A stretch of 64,000 nucleotides of DNA from Anastatus disparis (Eukaryota > Arthropoda > Insecta > Hymenoptera > Eupelmidae), in assembly GCA_017163975.1 (NCBI GenBank), contig JAFFSR010000292.1, positions 1,185,501 through 1,249,500 on the forward strand. The letters are read 5' to 3'. The position numbers were made by a program, and so were the translations under genes. Below are positions 23,187-33,810 of this stretch, piece by piece; the first letter of the stretch is position 1, and each line of letters opens with the position of its first letter. Below the pieces are notes generated by a model. The model was not told where the DNA came from. It made no database searches and was given only the letters and a program-made list of their open reading frames with translations.

Positions 23187-24273
23187 ATCATGGTAGAATT
23201 TTAAAACAGTTCGTGGCTAGATATTAGCTAGCATTAAACAAAATAACTTAATTTTAGGTAAATTCTTAGCCAGAACCTTGCCAATATTCTCACCCTCTTA
23301 GCTATATTCGAGCTAGAAATTAAGTAATAACATATATTGTAAGGGAGCACGGTGGTGTAACGGATAGAGCTCTTGCCTTCAACGCGGTGGACATGAGTTC
23401 GAATTTTGGGCAGGTATCTCTGACTTTTTTTCGAAAGAAAATTAGTGTATGTGCCATAAATATCGCGAAAAAAATCCGATTCATTGGGTATCGGTTGATT
23501 GTTGTTCACAAAAGTAGCTGATCATCCATCGGCGGATAAAGTTTTCGGTATGGTGTGTCGGACATCTAGTTTGATGTAATGTGTTAAACGGGAACCGGGT
23601 TGGGCTCCCTCGATATCACCATATGAAAAAGGTTAACATATAGAGGACAATATCATCATATATTAACTTTTTTTCTTTAAAAAAAAATATATATTGTAAC
23701 GAGGACAGCGATTTATACGTATACTATATGTCAGTATACTTCTGTCTCTTTCCTTGTTGTAAGTCGTACAGTATGTTAGTGCGAGAAAGAACGCGCACAA
23801 TGCATCATGGGAAGAATCGGGACTCGGGACGTAACTATAGGAGAGTAGACGCATTGTTAGATGGATCGTTATTAGACATTTATAGCACTTTTTCGAGTCA
23901 ATCTTCTTGAGTATACTCTATAAACACTTAACCTTAAAATTTGATAGTCAGCTGAGCGCCGTGTAGCAAACCTATACATATACCTTGGAACCAAGTTGTT
24001 GATATATATGAAAATTTTTGTTTATAATGCAACAAACAACCAATTTGATAAAAAATTAAAAAAATAAATTTAATTGTTAGTATTAATTATATATATTTAA
24101 TGTATTTGAAATTGAAAATATTAATTTCCTTGTTTTGTTTTAAAAATAACATTGTACTTTAAATTAACGAGTTTCAACTGTAAGTTAACGATCTACTACT
24201 TATTTTTTTAGTTAATAAATCTAGCTAACTGTTAATAAGCTAACTAACCGAGCTAATTAATTTTCTACCAGGG
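23187..24273. mobile_element. CCCTGGTAGAAAAT-family element carrying a SINE-like insert
   Basis: The right end TTTTCTACCAGGG followed by TA (24261-24275) is canonical for the family. The left end ATGGTAGAATTTTAAAAC near 23190 is eroded. Subterminal GCTAGATATTAGCTAGC and CTAGCTAACTG words are inverted relative to each other. Most of the interior (23342-23690) is a tRNA-like unit. Confidence 0.55.
23342..23695 (+). mobile_element. tRNA-derived SINE-like element
   Basis: GGAGCACGGTGGTGTAACGG with GATAGAGC gives an A-box-like D arm. TTGCCTTCAACGCGG is an anticodon-arm-like hairpin, and GAGTTCGAATTTTG is a B box. The tRNA-like head (about 75 bp) is followed by a unique body and an A/T-rich tail near 23690. 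Mismatches in the acceptor and T stem argue against a functional tRNA. No second copy of the body is in this window. Confidence 0.6.
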
Positions 24274-24599
24274 TAGCTAGTAAAGAAACAACACTGAATT
24301 TCTAGAAATAACAGTCAGGAATGATATCTTGAAATGTTCGCGTCTGTAAATTTCAAAAGAATTGATAAAATTATACAAAATATATTTTAACTAAGAGCAT
24401 TGAAAGATGGGATAAAAAGGTGAGAAATTCGATTGCAACTTTTGATATTGAAAGCTATAATTAATCATCTAAAATGAAGAGCGATAAGTAAATTAACACG
24501 AAATGGTTAAGATTTTTATATTCCGTTTTTGTCAGTCACTTTATGTCAGAATCTCGTAAATAATCTACGAATGTAAGTTACATCGTAGTGATAGTAATA

Positions 24600-25069
24600 C
24601 ACGGAGGGAAAAGTCTAAGCATTTTTCTTCGAATTTAACATGCCTTTGTACCATATAAAATTTCGATACTATGTTACCTTAAAACTCGAAGTAAATCACT
24701 TAGAATTCACAGTCTTTTAGTATGTTGAATATTTATAGTAAAGTACCTCGGATCGTGAGGTAGTATTGCTAGAACGCGATGACTTTGTCGCAGCGCCACC
24801 CAAGTAAATAAACCTTGATACTGCTTGATAGAACAATTGCTACGCACAGTCTTTTGCTATAGTGCCACGAATTCTAAGTATTATAACATCGAACTTATGG
24901 GACAGTAGCAGCGCGTTCTTAGTAATTTACTATAAGTAAACAACTTGGTCGAATCTCTCGAATTCAAGCAACATTACCAACTTATTTTTAGGTTATACCT
25001 TCGAGAGTAAACATGCTAAAATACTTTCGAGAGTTAATATGGTAAAATGCTTTGAGTTTTCTCTCCGTG
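24600..25069. mobile_element. CACGGAG-type TIR element
   Basis: CACGGAGGGAAAAGTCTAAG at the left and the inverse CTTTGAGTTTTCTCTCCGTG at the right delimit 470 bp. Internal TTCGAGAGT words are repeated near the right end. It lies within the part of the Est3 upstream region that lacks a counterpart at Est2, consistent with insertion. Confidence 0.7.
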
Positions 25070-26805
25070 ATAGTTTACGGTAATACAGACATGATAATAA
25101 TTATAATTATCAAACTCTCATTATTTGATTGATTTTATTATTAATTCAGCTGAATGATCTGTTTATTATAAAATATTTTTTTTGAATGCTAGTCTTCCAG
25201 ATACTTGATCACAGATACAGATTATCACGACCAAAAAAAATAGCAATCATAACAAAGAGCATCTTTTTTTATTAATTTCGTATTTCGTAGCAATATTAAA
25301 TGATGTAGTTGAGGTTCTATTTTGACAGTTACATGCTGCACAAGGAATTCAACTAGGATTAATTGACTTTTTATAAAAAAAAAAGTTTATCTCTATAAAA
25401 AATATTTGTATAAATATTATGGAAAATTAGAAGAAAAAAAGTGTTTAAAAAGATAGTATAATAAATGAATACATAATAGAATATACAAGAAATTACAGTT
25501 TAAAACGTTTAGTATCACGAACATTTGATTACTGCATAAATAAACGTGTCAATAAAAAGAATGACATATGGTAAATACTAAAACCAATGAAGAGAGCCAA
25601 ATTTTTAATTTTTACTTTTCAAAAAAATAATATCAAATCTTAAAAATCGCAATAATTTATTATTCTTATACATTTATCTCATTTTGTTTTAATGATTTTG
25701 AAAATAGTGATAAGACTTGACGTCGTCATTTTTTAAATGTTTATTTCCGCACATGATATGGATTGCGTTCGATTGTGCGCTTAGGAAAATTATGAACAAA
25801 CCAAATATTTATTACAGAATAAGTGTGTATACATTTGTCACGTGTATTTTTCTTAATCTTTGGTTCTCTTATCAAATAATCAAATATATTTTTAATAAAT
25901 GTACGTCTTCAAAAAGTTGTCTTTGGAATATTTCTAATCAACAAATTCACAAATATTTTAAATTCAAATTAATATTGTTTTCAAAATCTCGACATACTTT
26001 TTCTTCATATCAAGTCTTTTAAGATGTAAGGTCCACTTGTAACGGAGAACATGAGGAATTTTTCTCAATTTTTTTTAAAAAGCATAATAAATATTGATTT
26101 TGAAATAATTAATACCACTAATTAGTAAATTTATCAGGTATTTAAAAAATTTTTTTTATTAGAAGATATTTGAAAATAGTGGAATTATAGTTATTTTTCG
26201 GGAACGTCTTTTTTTAAACATTGCTTATGATATGGTCATGATGTTTCGAAAATGATTTATCTGAAGTCAAAATTTGAAAAAGATTTGTGTGATATATTAA
26301 ATATCTTATTTCTGGACGAAAATTTTGAAAATTTTTATTTAAAAAAATAGCGATATGTTAACAAAAACATTTAATTTTTAAAATACAGCAATTTTAAGCG
26401 CGCTCCACGCGCCCGTAATTTCAATATTTTATTCTAAATTTCAAATTCTAATTTTCGTCACTTGTTTTATTTTAACCAATCAAAACTGTCTTATCGTGAT
26501 GACAAATTCTTGCCATCAATTTTTTAAGAGAGGACTAAATTTTGTTTTTTTTTTACTTTAAAAAAAAATTTCAAAAAAATTGAAAATTCTTTCGTTAGGC
26601 ACCGGTTAGTATCGTAATAAATCAATAGTAAAAAGTTCGTATAGATCGGATAAATAGTTTTTTCGAAATCATGACCATCGTGTTTTTCAAAATAACAAAT
26701 CTTTTATTTTATATTTTTAATAATACCAATAACTTCAGTTCTAATACTCCGATTTTATTGAAGTGTAGAGAAAATATTCTCGAGAGTATGTAATTAAAGA
26801 CTATA

Positions 26806-26932
26806 TGGTCAATGTCCCAATCGCTACTCACGAACCTATTACTAACCGCTCAATGTTATTTAGATACGAAAAAAATTTTTAACAATGAGCGGCTAGTAAT
26901 AGGTTCGTGAGTAGCAATTGGGACATTGACCA
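26806..26932. mobile_element. 127 bp palindromic MITE, TA target
   Basis: TGGTCAATGTCCCAATCGCT and its inverse bound two 52 bp arms around ATGTTATTTAGATACGAAAA, with TA on each side. A half copy of the same family, with the same loop, is at 44701-44760. Confidence 0.85.
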
Positions 26933-28362
26933 TAGTAAAATTTTCGGTATCTTGGACATACACGGTGTCTCATTTTGAAACCACCACCAAGGTCACGGTT
27001 AAGGTCAAAGTCATACTCGAACGTAAAATATGACGCTTTTTACATTTCTGGGGTCAGGAATAAAGGGTTCCATTTAAAAAAATCAATTTGATCTTATAAT
27101 GATCTTAAAGGTTGAGATCACCATTATGACCCCTCATAACCCGACAACTTTCGTTTGAAAAGTTTTTCTCTAAAATGCTTTCGTTCTGAGATTTTTCGGT
27201 GACGGTTTTTAAATGGGGCACCTTATATATGACTAGAGCAAATCTCTTAATTTAAATTAATGTATATCTATAAAAAATAGAATACCTATGTTATCGGTAC
27301 TACGTCAAATTCAAATTAACTTTCTAAATTTGTACATTTATAAATGAAACAAAGTGATTACATTTAGTGTTCACATTTCACTGAAGTTTTAGTAAATTTC
27401 TATTATTATTATTATGTTAGCAGTTACTAAATGAAATTTTTAAAAACGATCGTTAGTTCAGCAAAATTCTAATATGAATAGTGGCACTACCAAATGATGA
27501 TAAATTTAATGATATATGTTCATTGGCCAGAAGCAGAGTAAATTTTTGCTGATATAATAATATTTTTGCTTGTTATTGCAATATATTTTTCTTTGCGAAC
27601 GATTTTATAAAATATGATACATTTTTTACGGTATACTCATAAGAAATTCCACTGATTTGAAACAACAATAACGTCTTATTATAGCATGCCTTACCTAATG
27701 TTATCTTTTGATGATAAATTATATATCATGATTTAAATTGATAAGGTTAATTTTTTATAAATCTATTTATAACTTAATACGGATTTCGTCAATCTGAGTA
27801 TTATAACTCTGTACTTTCAACATTTTTTTGAACAATTGGTATATATCTAAAGTTGTTATTTGGAAAATTTTACAATAGAAATTCAATTTTTATTAAGGAA
27901 TCATTTAATAAATTGTGACGTCTTCTTTTAACGGGATGTCGGAATCGTTGAAATAGATTTTTGCTTTTTTTATTTTATTAATATCTTTTAAAATTCATTA
28001 TTTAAGTAAATGTAATGACTTGTCCGTACTAAAACTATGTTGGTACAATAATTTTTGTTAAAATCAAAATTCAATTGAGCTTATTATTTTTTTATGAACG
28101 TTGAATGAAAATTAGATATCAAGCTCGATAAACCGAACCTCAAAATACTATGCATCGAAAGTTTGCTTATAACTTTTAATGTATAATGTTTTGGTAAATT
28201 TCTTAACTTGTCCGCACTCGGGATTAATATTACAAATTTTCTCACTGTAGCGAAAAAACTTGATTTGACGCATCGTTTGTTCTTATGAACTGTGAATAAA
28301 AATATTAGAGGGGGGAACTCTGACATGCCATTAATGTATTATCTAACTGATATAATCTTATG

Positions 28363-28465
28363 CTCTAATTGATATAACAAAGTAGATTATCAGTTATTTA
28401 AAATTACATTTAAAAGTAAGTTAAGCAAATTTTTATTATGCATATTTGATAGATCTTATATAAAA
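28363..28465 (+). promoter_or_regulatory. Est3 promoter: conserved block plus TATA box
   Basis: CTCTAATTGATATAACAAAG begins at 28363 (one mismatch to the other two genes), and TATATAAAA is at 28457-28465, 82 bp before the ATG. Confidence 0.65.
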
Positions 28466-28546
28466 AGATTGTTTTCTCCACAGCTAAATCTTATTAATAT
28501 AGTTTCTTAATTAAAAATTAACATTAAATAAAATTAAGAACGCAAA

Positions 28547-31500
28547 ATGAGAAAAAATTCCCATTATGGATTGATAATATTGTGTTGGTTTTCATGTGGT
28601 TTAAACGTGTCAAGTTTAAACATCAATGCACCTTACGTTTCCACACCTTTAGGAAAGATTAACGGTTATTTTAAAAAATCTGCTGAAGGTCGACAGTATG
28701 CAGCATTTGAAGGTATTCCCTATGCATTACCACCAGTTGGAGAACTTCGTTTTAAGGTAAATCAAAATTTTCATCGTTTAAAATTATTAGAAAATATTTA
28801 ACATTTCTTTAGCAATATATTTTTTAATATATATACTTTTTTAAGAGCAGGCCGGATTCGCTGTCCTTGTCTAATTGAGATTTTTTTTATTTACTTAAGT
28901 ATTAATCGGTGTATCTGCAAAATGAAGGTTAAGCGCAATAGATATTCTTATTACAAATATTTATGCACAAGAAAAAAAAACTATCGCTTTGTTTTTGAGA
29001 AAAGTAAGGAACGCGAAAATATTATAAATATAATCTTTATACTTCGGCGTTCCTTACTTTTCTCAAAAACAAATCGGTAGATTTTTTTTTCTTGTGCATA
29101 GATATTCATAATAATAATATCTATTGCACTCAACCTTTAATTTGAAGATACACCGATTAATACTAGAGTAGATAACAAAAAACTCAATTTTTACTCAGTC
29201 GGTATCAGATTCTACTCCGGCCTGGTCATTTGAATTTTAACGGCAGGCCGGAGTAGAACCTGATACCGACCGAGTAACAATTGAGTTGTTTGTTATTTAC
29301 TCAAGTTTTAATCGGTGTATCTTCAAATTGAAGGTCGAGCGCAATAGATATTATTATTATGAATATCTATGCACAAGAAAAAAAATCTACCGATTTGTTT
29401 TGAGAGAAAATAAGGAACGCCGAAGTAAAAGATTATGTTTATAATATTTTCGCGTTCCTTACTTTTCTCAAAAACAAAGCGATAGATTTTTTTTTTCTTG
29501 TGCATAAATATTTGCAATAATAATATCTATTGCGCTTAACCTTCAATTTGCAGATACACCGATTAATACTTGAGTAAATAACAAAAATGCCAATTAGACA
29601 AGGACAGCGAATCCGGCCTGCTCTTAATACAGAAAAATTAAAAACTGAGAATTCAAAATTCAATTTGAAAATATTATTACAAAAGTCTAATAAAGGCTGG
29701 AACATAACATTCTTAAAAAAACAAATTTCGCTGTCGGTAAAATTGTGCATATGAAGTGATTTAGTGAATTTTCAAATGTTACATTTTTATATCTTATACG
29801 CATGGAAAATATTAATGATGTTTTAAGTCAATGTTTAATCTATTAGCAGTCTAAATGTTTAGAAAATATTCTACAGTTATGTTATACTACTTGTTGTATT
29901 CAAATATAAAAGTAAATAAAATATTACTTTTCTTATGTCAATATTTTTAGCCTCCAGTGCCAATATTTACTTGGACTAAAGATATTAATGCATTAAAACT
30001 ACCAAAAGCTTGTATTCAGTACAACCCTTTGACTCTCATAAATAAAGTAAATAAACGACTACTAGGTATAGAAGATTGTTTATATTTAAATATTTATACT
30101 CCAACTACAAATGGAACATTACCTGTGATATTTTGGATTCACGGAGGTGGTTTTCAATATGGAACGAGTTCAAGTTGTGGAGCTAAATTTCTTATAGACA
30201 AAAACTTAATTTTAGTAACCATTAATTACCGAGTTGGACCATTTGGATTTTTAAGCACTGGAGATGATGTAGTATCTGGAAATATGGGACTTAAAGATCA
30301 ATCCTTAGCATTAAGATGGGTTTCAGAAAATATCAAATATTTTGGCGGTGATCCAAAAAGAATAACTTTGGCAGGAGTTAGCGCAGGTGGTGCAAGTGTC
30401 CATTATCATTATTTGTCACCAATGAGTGCTGGACTTTTTCAAAACGGAATAGCTTTCAGTGGTACAGCCTTAAATTCCTGGGCTCATAATCATGATTCTA
30501 CAGAAACAACCAAAACATTAGCTAATGCTTTAAAGTGTCCAGTGGATGATTCATTAAAAATGATTCAATGTTTAAGAGTCATACCTGCTAATAATATAAC
30601 AACTACAATACAAGAATTGTTGGTATGCATTATTATTTAAATTATATCGTTAAAATATTAATATTCACTGCCAACTATTTTGACACACATTTTTCATAGA
30701 AATACCCTGGTAGAAAATTGAGCATATATTTTGGGCAGAATTTCTGGTCAATAGTAAGATAAAATGTCACTTGTCTAAAAATTTTGTTCAAAGAATTTCT
30801 ATAGAATTTATTAATCTTCATTGACCAGAATTTCTGCCCAAAATATAGTCAATTTTCTACCAGGGTAATTAAATTCACGAAGTTAGTAATTCAAAATGGT
30901 TTAGTACAATAATTTTAGTTCATGGAAATTCTTTATTCAACAATATTTTTCGTGAATTAATCGAAGTATGGAAAGTCGATTTTTCCTGTAACCACAATCC
31001 TCGCTTTGCTCACTCGGATACAAATCTCATCTTTGGTACAAAAATATGACTTTACTTTCTAGTTTCATTATGTAATATTAAGTTACTTTTTTTTATTCTT
31101 AAAGCCGAAGTACACATTTTTATGTAAATAACTTGTTTTGCCAATGGAAATCTTTTTTGTAAAATAGTAATATTAGTCATTTGTATACGTATAAAAATAT
31201 TTTTATATTTTTAAGAATTTATTTTTTATTAATTATTATTATATCAAATAATAAATTATGTCTTTTATTTGCTTTGTTTAGTCAGAATTTTATTTCTCAT
31301 ACGTACTCTTTCCACCAGTTACTGAGAAAATAAATGAAAATTATTTTATCAATGATTCACCGAAAAATGTTATTGAAAAAGGACAGGCTTATGACGTCCC
31401 TTGGATTACTGGAATTGTGAGTGAAGAAGGTTTATTCGTAACAGCAGGTCATTTTTTTTTATTTTTTAAAATTATAGCGTTACTTGTCTAATAAATAAAC

Positions 31501-33059
31501 ACCAACCAGTAAATGAACGATTTTGAATTCAATCAATTTTTACAAATTAATCAAATAATTAATAAACATATTTTGAGTTTTATATAAGGTTAAGGATAAG
31601 AAAATAGATTCATTCTCATCATGATAAAATTTCATATTGGTCGTCATATGTCTTTATTAACTCATGCAGTAAACGTCTCCGTTATAGTAATGAATAAAAA
31701 TCAATTAAATTAAAAAAATAAAATTATTTTTAGTACATAAATGGAAAAATTTAAAAATACATGTAAACGTTAATTTTAAAACAAATGATAAAAATAATTA
31801 GTAAAATTCAACAATTATAACAGTAAAGTTAACATTTTCAATAATTTAAAAATTTTTATTAACTATATTCGGATTGTTGATACGGTTGACATTAGCAAAC
31901 TGAATTATATATATCTAATTAAATTATTCATTGACAGAATATCTCATTCATTCACTGATATTTTAACCTTTTTTAAATTTTTAACTTAATATAATTATTT
32001 CCATTATTTTTGAATACTCATACAAATTTTTCAGATACCTATATATTTTTAATAATTCTGAAAGAGACTAGTTTTAATTTTATCATATCTAACATTCTTG
32101 TCAAAAACTTCATAAGATGCTAACATTTAAATTATTCATTTTTTATAATTTATAGGTTTCGGTTTAAATAAAACTATGATAACGCACACAGATAAAAACT
32201 GGGAAACTATAGCTCCATATATGCTCCATTACATAAATATTCTGCCCGTACGTGAGCATTCTAAAGTGGCAAAATTAGCAAAAGAACATTATTTTGGCAA
32301 TGAATCTTTCAGTACAAATAGAAATTTTGTAAAAAATTTAACACATTTAATAGGAGATGAAATGATTGCCATTGGTGCAATAAAAGCGGCGAAATTACAA
32401 GCAAAAGTTAATAAAAGTCCCGTTTGGTTTTATCATTACAGTTACAGAGCCGCACAAAGTTTTAGTGATCACTTAGCAAACACGTCTGAAAATCTAGGTA
32501 ATTGTCATTTTTCTGGAGACCATCTTAAAATGCGGCAACAATGTTAAAGACCTTATCGAAATTTTTTACATCATTTCTAGAATTTCAGATAATGCATTTA
32601 ACATTTGTTGACCAGCAATTATGCCTACAATATGGTCAATTTTCTTCCAGGGAAATTTAAATAAGCTTTCTTTAATAAATAATAAAATATTTATTTTGAT
32701 GTTCATCTTTAAAGGTGTAAGTCATGCTGATGATATTTTGCTGGTGTTGGAGAATAAATATATAGATCCCACTACTACACCTGAAGATAGAAAAATGTTA
32801 CAAGATATGTTAAATTTTTGGAATTCGGTTGCTAGTACTAGGTAAGTAAAATTAAATAAATTATATTATAAAATGTAATGTTTGATCTAATATTTTTTAT
32901 TTAAAATTTAGCAAACCAAATTTAGGAACTCATTGGGTTAATTTAAATGAAAGTCCTGAAGTGTTTCCGTATATGCACATTGCTGGTCCAGGTAATTTTA
33001 CCATGAAACATAATAAAAATTTAGGAGAACTATTATTTTGGGAAGAATTAGGTCTGTAA
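28547..33059 (+). CDS. Est3: secreted carboxylesterase (venom carboxylesterase-6 / E4-like), six exons
   Basis: Third tandem esterase. Exons: 28547-28756, 29951-30622, 31282-31447, 32156-32497, 32715-32841, 32912-33059. Sizes equal those of Est1 and Est2, all splice sites are GT-AG, and the product is 554 aa. The signal peptide is identical to Est2. Motifs are HGGGF (His134), GVSAG (Ser214), SEEG (Glu343) and GVSHADD (His467), so it is predicted active. The region between the first Cys and EDCLYLN (residues 94-110) and the start of exon 3 differ most from Est2, which is where active-site gorge loops usually vary, so substrate range may differ. Intron 1 carries a 779 bp TTAA-flanked double palindrome, intron 2 a 161 bp MITE, and intron 4 half of another MITE. 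Confidence 0.93.
28845..29623. mobile_element. 779 bp TTAA-flanked double palindrome B2 in Est3 intron 1
   Basis: GAGCAGGCCGGATTCGCTGT at the left and its exact inverse at the right are bordered by TTAA (28841-28844 and 29624-29627). The two halves are inverted copies meeting near 29230. Each half is again a palindrome: AAGAAAAAAAA, CGCAATAGATATT and GGAACGC words occur in four alternating orientations. The ends share the GAG..GG - CTGTCCTT.TCTAAT pattern with B1 and B3. The 103- and 64-codon ORFs here are palindrome shadows. Confidence 0.9.
30705..30865. mobile_element. 161 bp CCCTGGTAGAAAAT MITE in Est3 intron 2
   Basis: CCCTGGTAGAAAATTGAGCA and the inverse right end are flanked by TA (30703-30704, 30866-30867). 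A subterminal TTTGGGCAGAATTTCTGGTC word is also inverted. Absent from Est1 and Est2 intron 2. Confidence 0.9.
32568..32651. mobile_element. right half of a CCCTGGAAGAAAAT MITE in Est3 intron 4
   Basis: TTGTTGACCAGCAATTATGC through CTTCCAGGG matches the right part of the complete copy at 52159-52329. The left half is missing. Confidence 0.8.
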
Positions 33060-33081
33060 TATCGCTTGTCTTATACAAAAT

Positions 33082-33087
33082 AATAAA
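33082..33087 (+). terminator. Est3 polyadenylation signal
   Basis: AATAAA 22 bp downstream of the Est3 stop. Confidence 0.5.
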
Positions 33088-33687
33088 TTTTATAATCATT
33101 TAAGAAAGTTTTCACATTTTTATTCTATGATTGTATTTAAATTAAACTTTATGATAGTATTCAAAATTTTTTAACCAGAAATCAGAACGAGGAGATAGTA
33201 TTGTTCTATAATTAAATTTAATGTTTTTTAATATATAATTGAAATTCGAAAATGACATTATAACAAACTGTCTACATTGTTAAACTCTCTCTTTGATGAT
33301 TTATAAAAAAAATAATATCACCAAATAATCAATTTTTTGTAATGATTCAATAAAAGAATGTTGTAAAAAATTTCGATTAAAAACAATGTTTATAAATTAT
33401 AAATTTCTTCTTCATCATATGTACATTAATGTAAATTAATGTATTTTATCAGAGGAAATTTCCCGATTAATACAAAAATATGTAAAATATAAAATTTTAT
33501 TGTTTAAACTTTTAGAATGAAAAAATTTCACTTGTATTTATAAAGTATGTCATGTTAAAAATAATAAGATTACTAAAATTAATTCATTTTGCAAAACTCA
33601 ATATTTTAGGGTTAGTAACACTTGCTAATCGTCCATATACATGTATTATGTGCATTCACATATATTATGTATACATTTAGTAGGTGT

Positions 33688-33810
33688 TTAAGATTCAGGC
33701 TTACCCTAATGAAGTGAACTGTAATGTTCACGAAACGTCGGTATCCTAAACCACAACTTACGCGGTCGAAATCCGAAAAACCCTCTAACAGTGTTTAAGA
33801 TATTTCTGCC
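33688..33810 (+). mobile_element. Penelope-like 3' terminal remnant with hammerhead-like core
   Basis: CTAATGA (33706-33712), a GTGAAC/GTTCAC stem, and CGAAACGTCGG are followed by ACGCGGTCGAAATCCGAAAA. This matches the layout at the end of the copy at 464-2600 and the usual terminal phrase of Penelope-like elements. No coding part is attached, so it is a severely 5'-truncated insertion. Confidence 0.55.

Larger units (their letters stand above)
24274..28362. other. Est2-Est3 intergenic region
   Basis: No convincing gene. It holds a TIR element (24600-25069), the duplicated upstream region shared with Est2 (from about 24470), a small palindromic MITE (26806-26932) and otherwise AT-rich DNA. 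The ORFs of 60-100 codons here are not conserved with the parallel Est2 upstream region, so I treat them as chance. Confidence 0.6.

Noticed and set aside
23342..23420. Possible functional tRNA gene
   Set aside because: Acceptor and T stems do not pair well and a long non-tRNA body follows; better explained as SINE-like.
29323..29750. Overlapping minus-strand ORFs of 64 and 103 codons
   Set aside because: They fall in the B2 double palindrome in Est3 intron 1.
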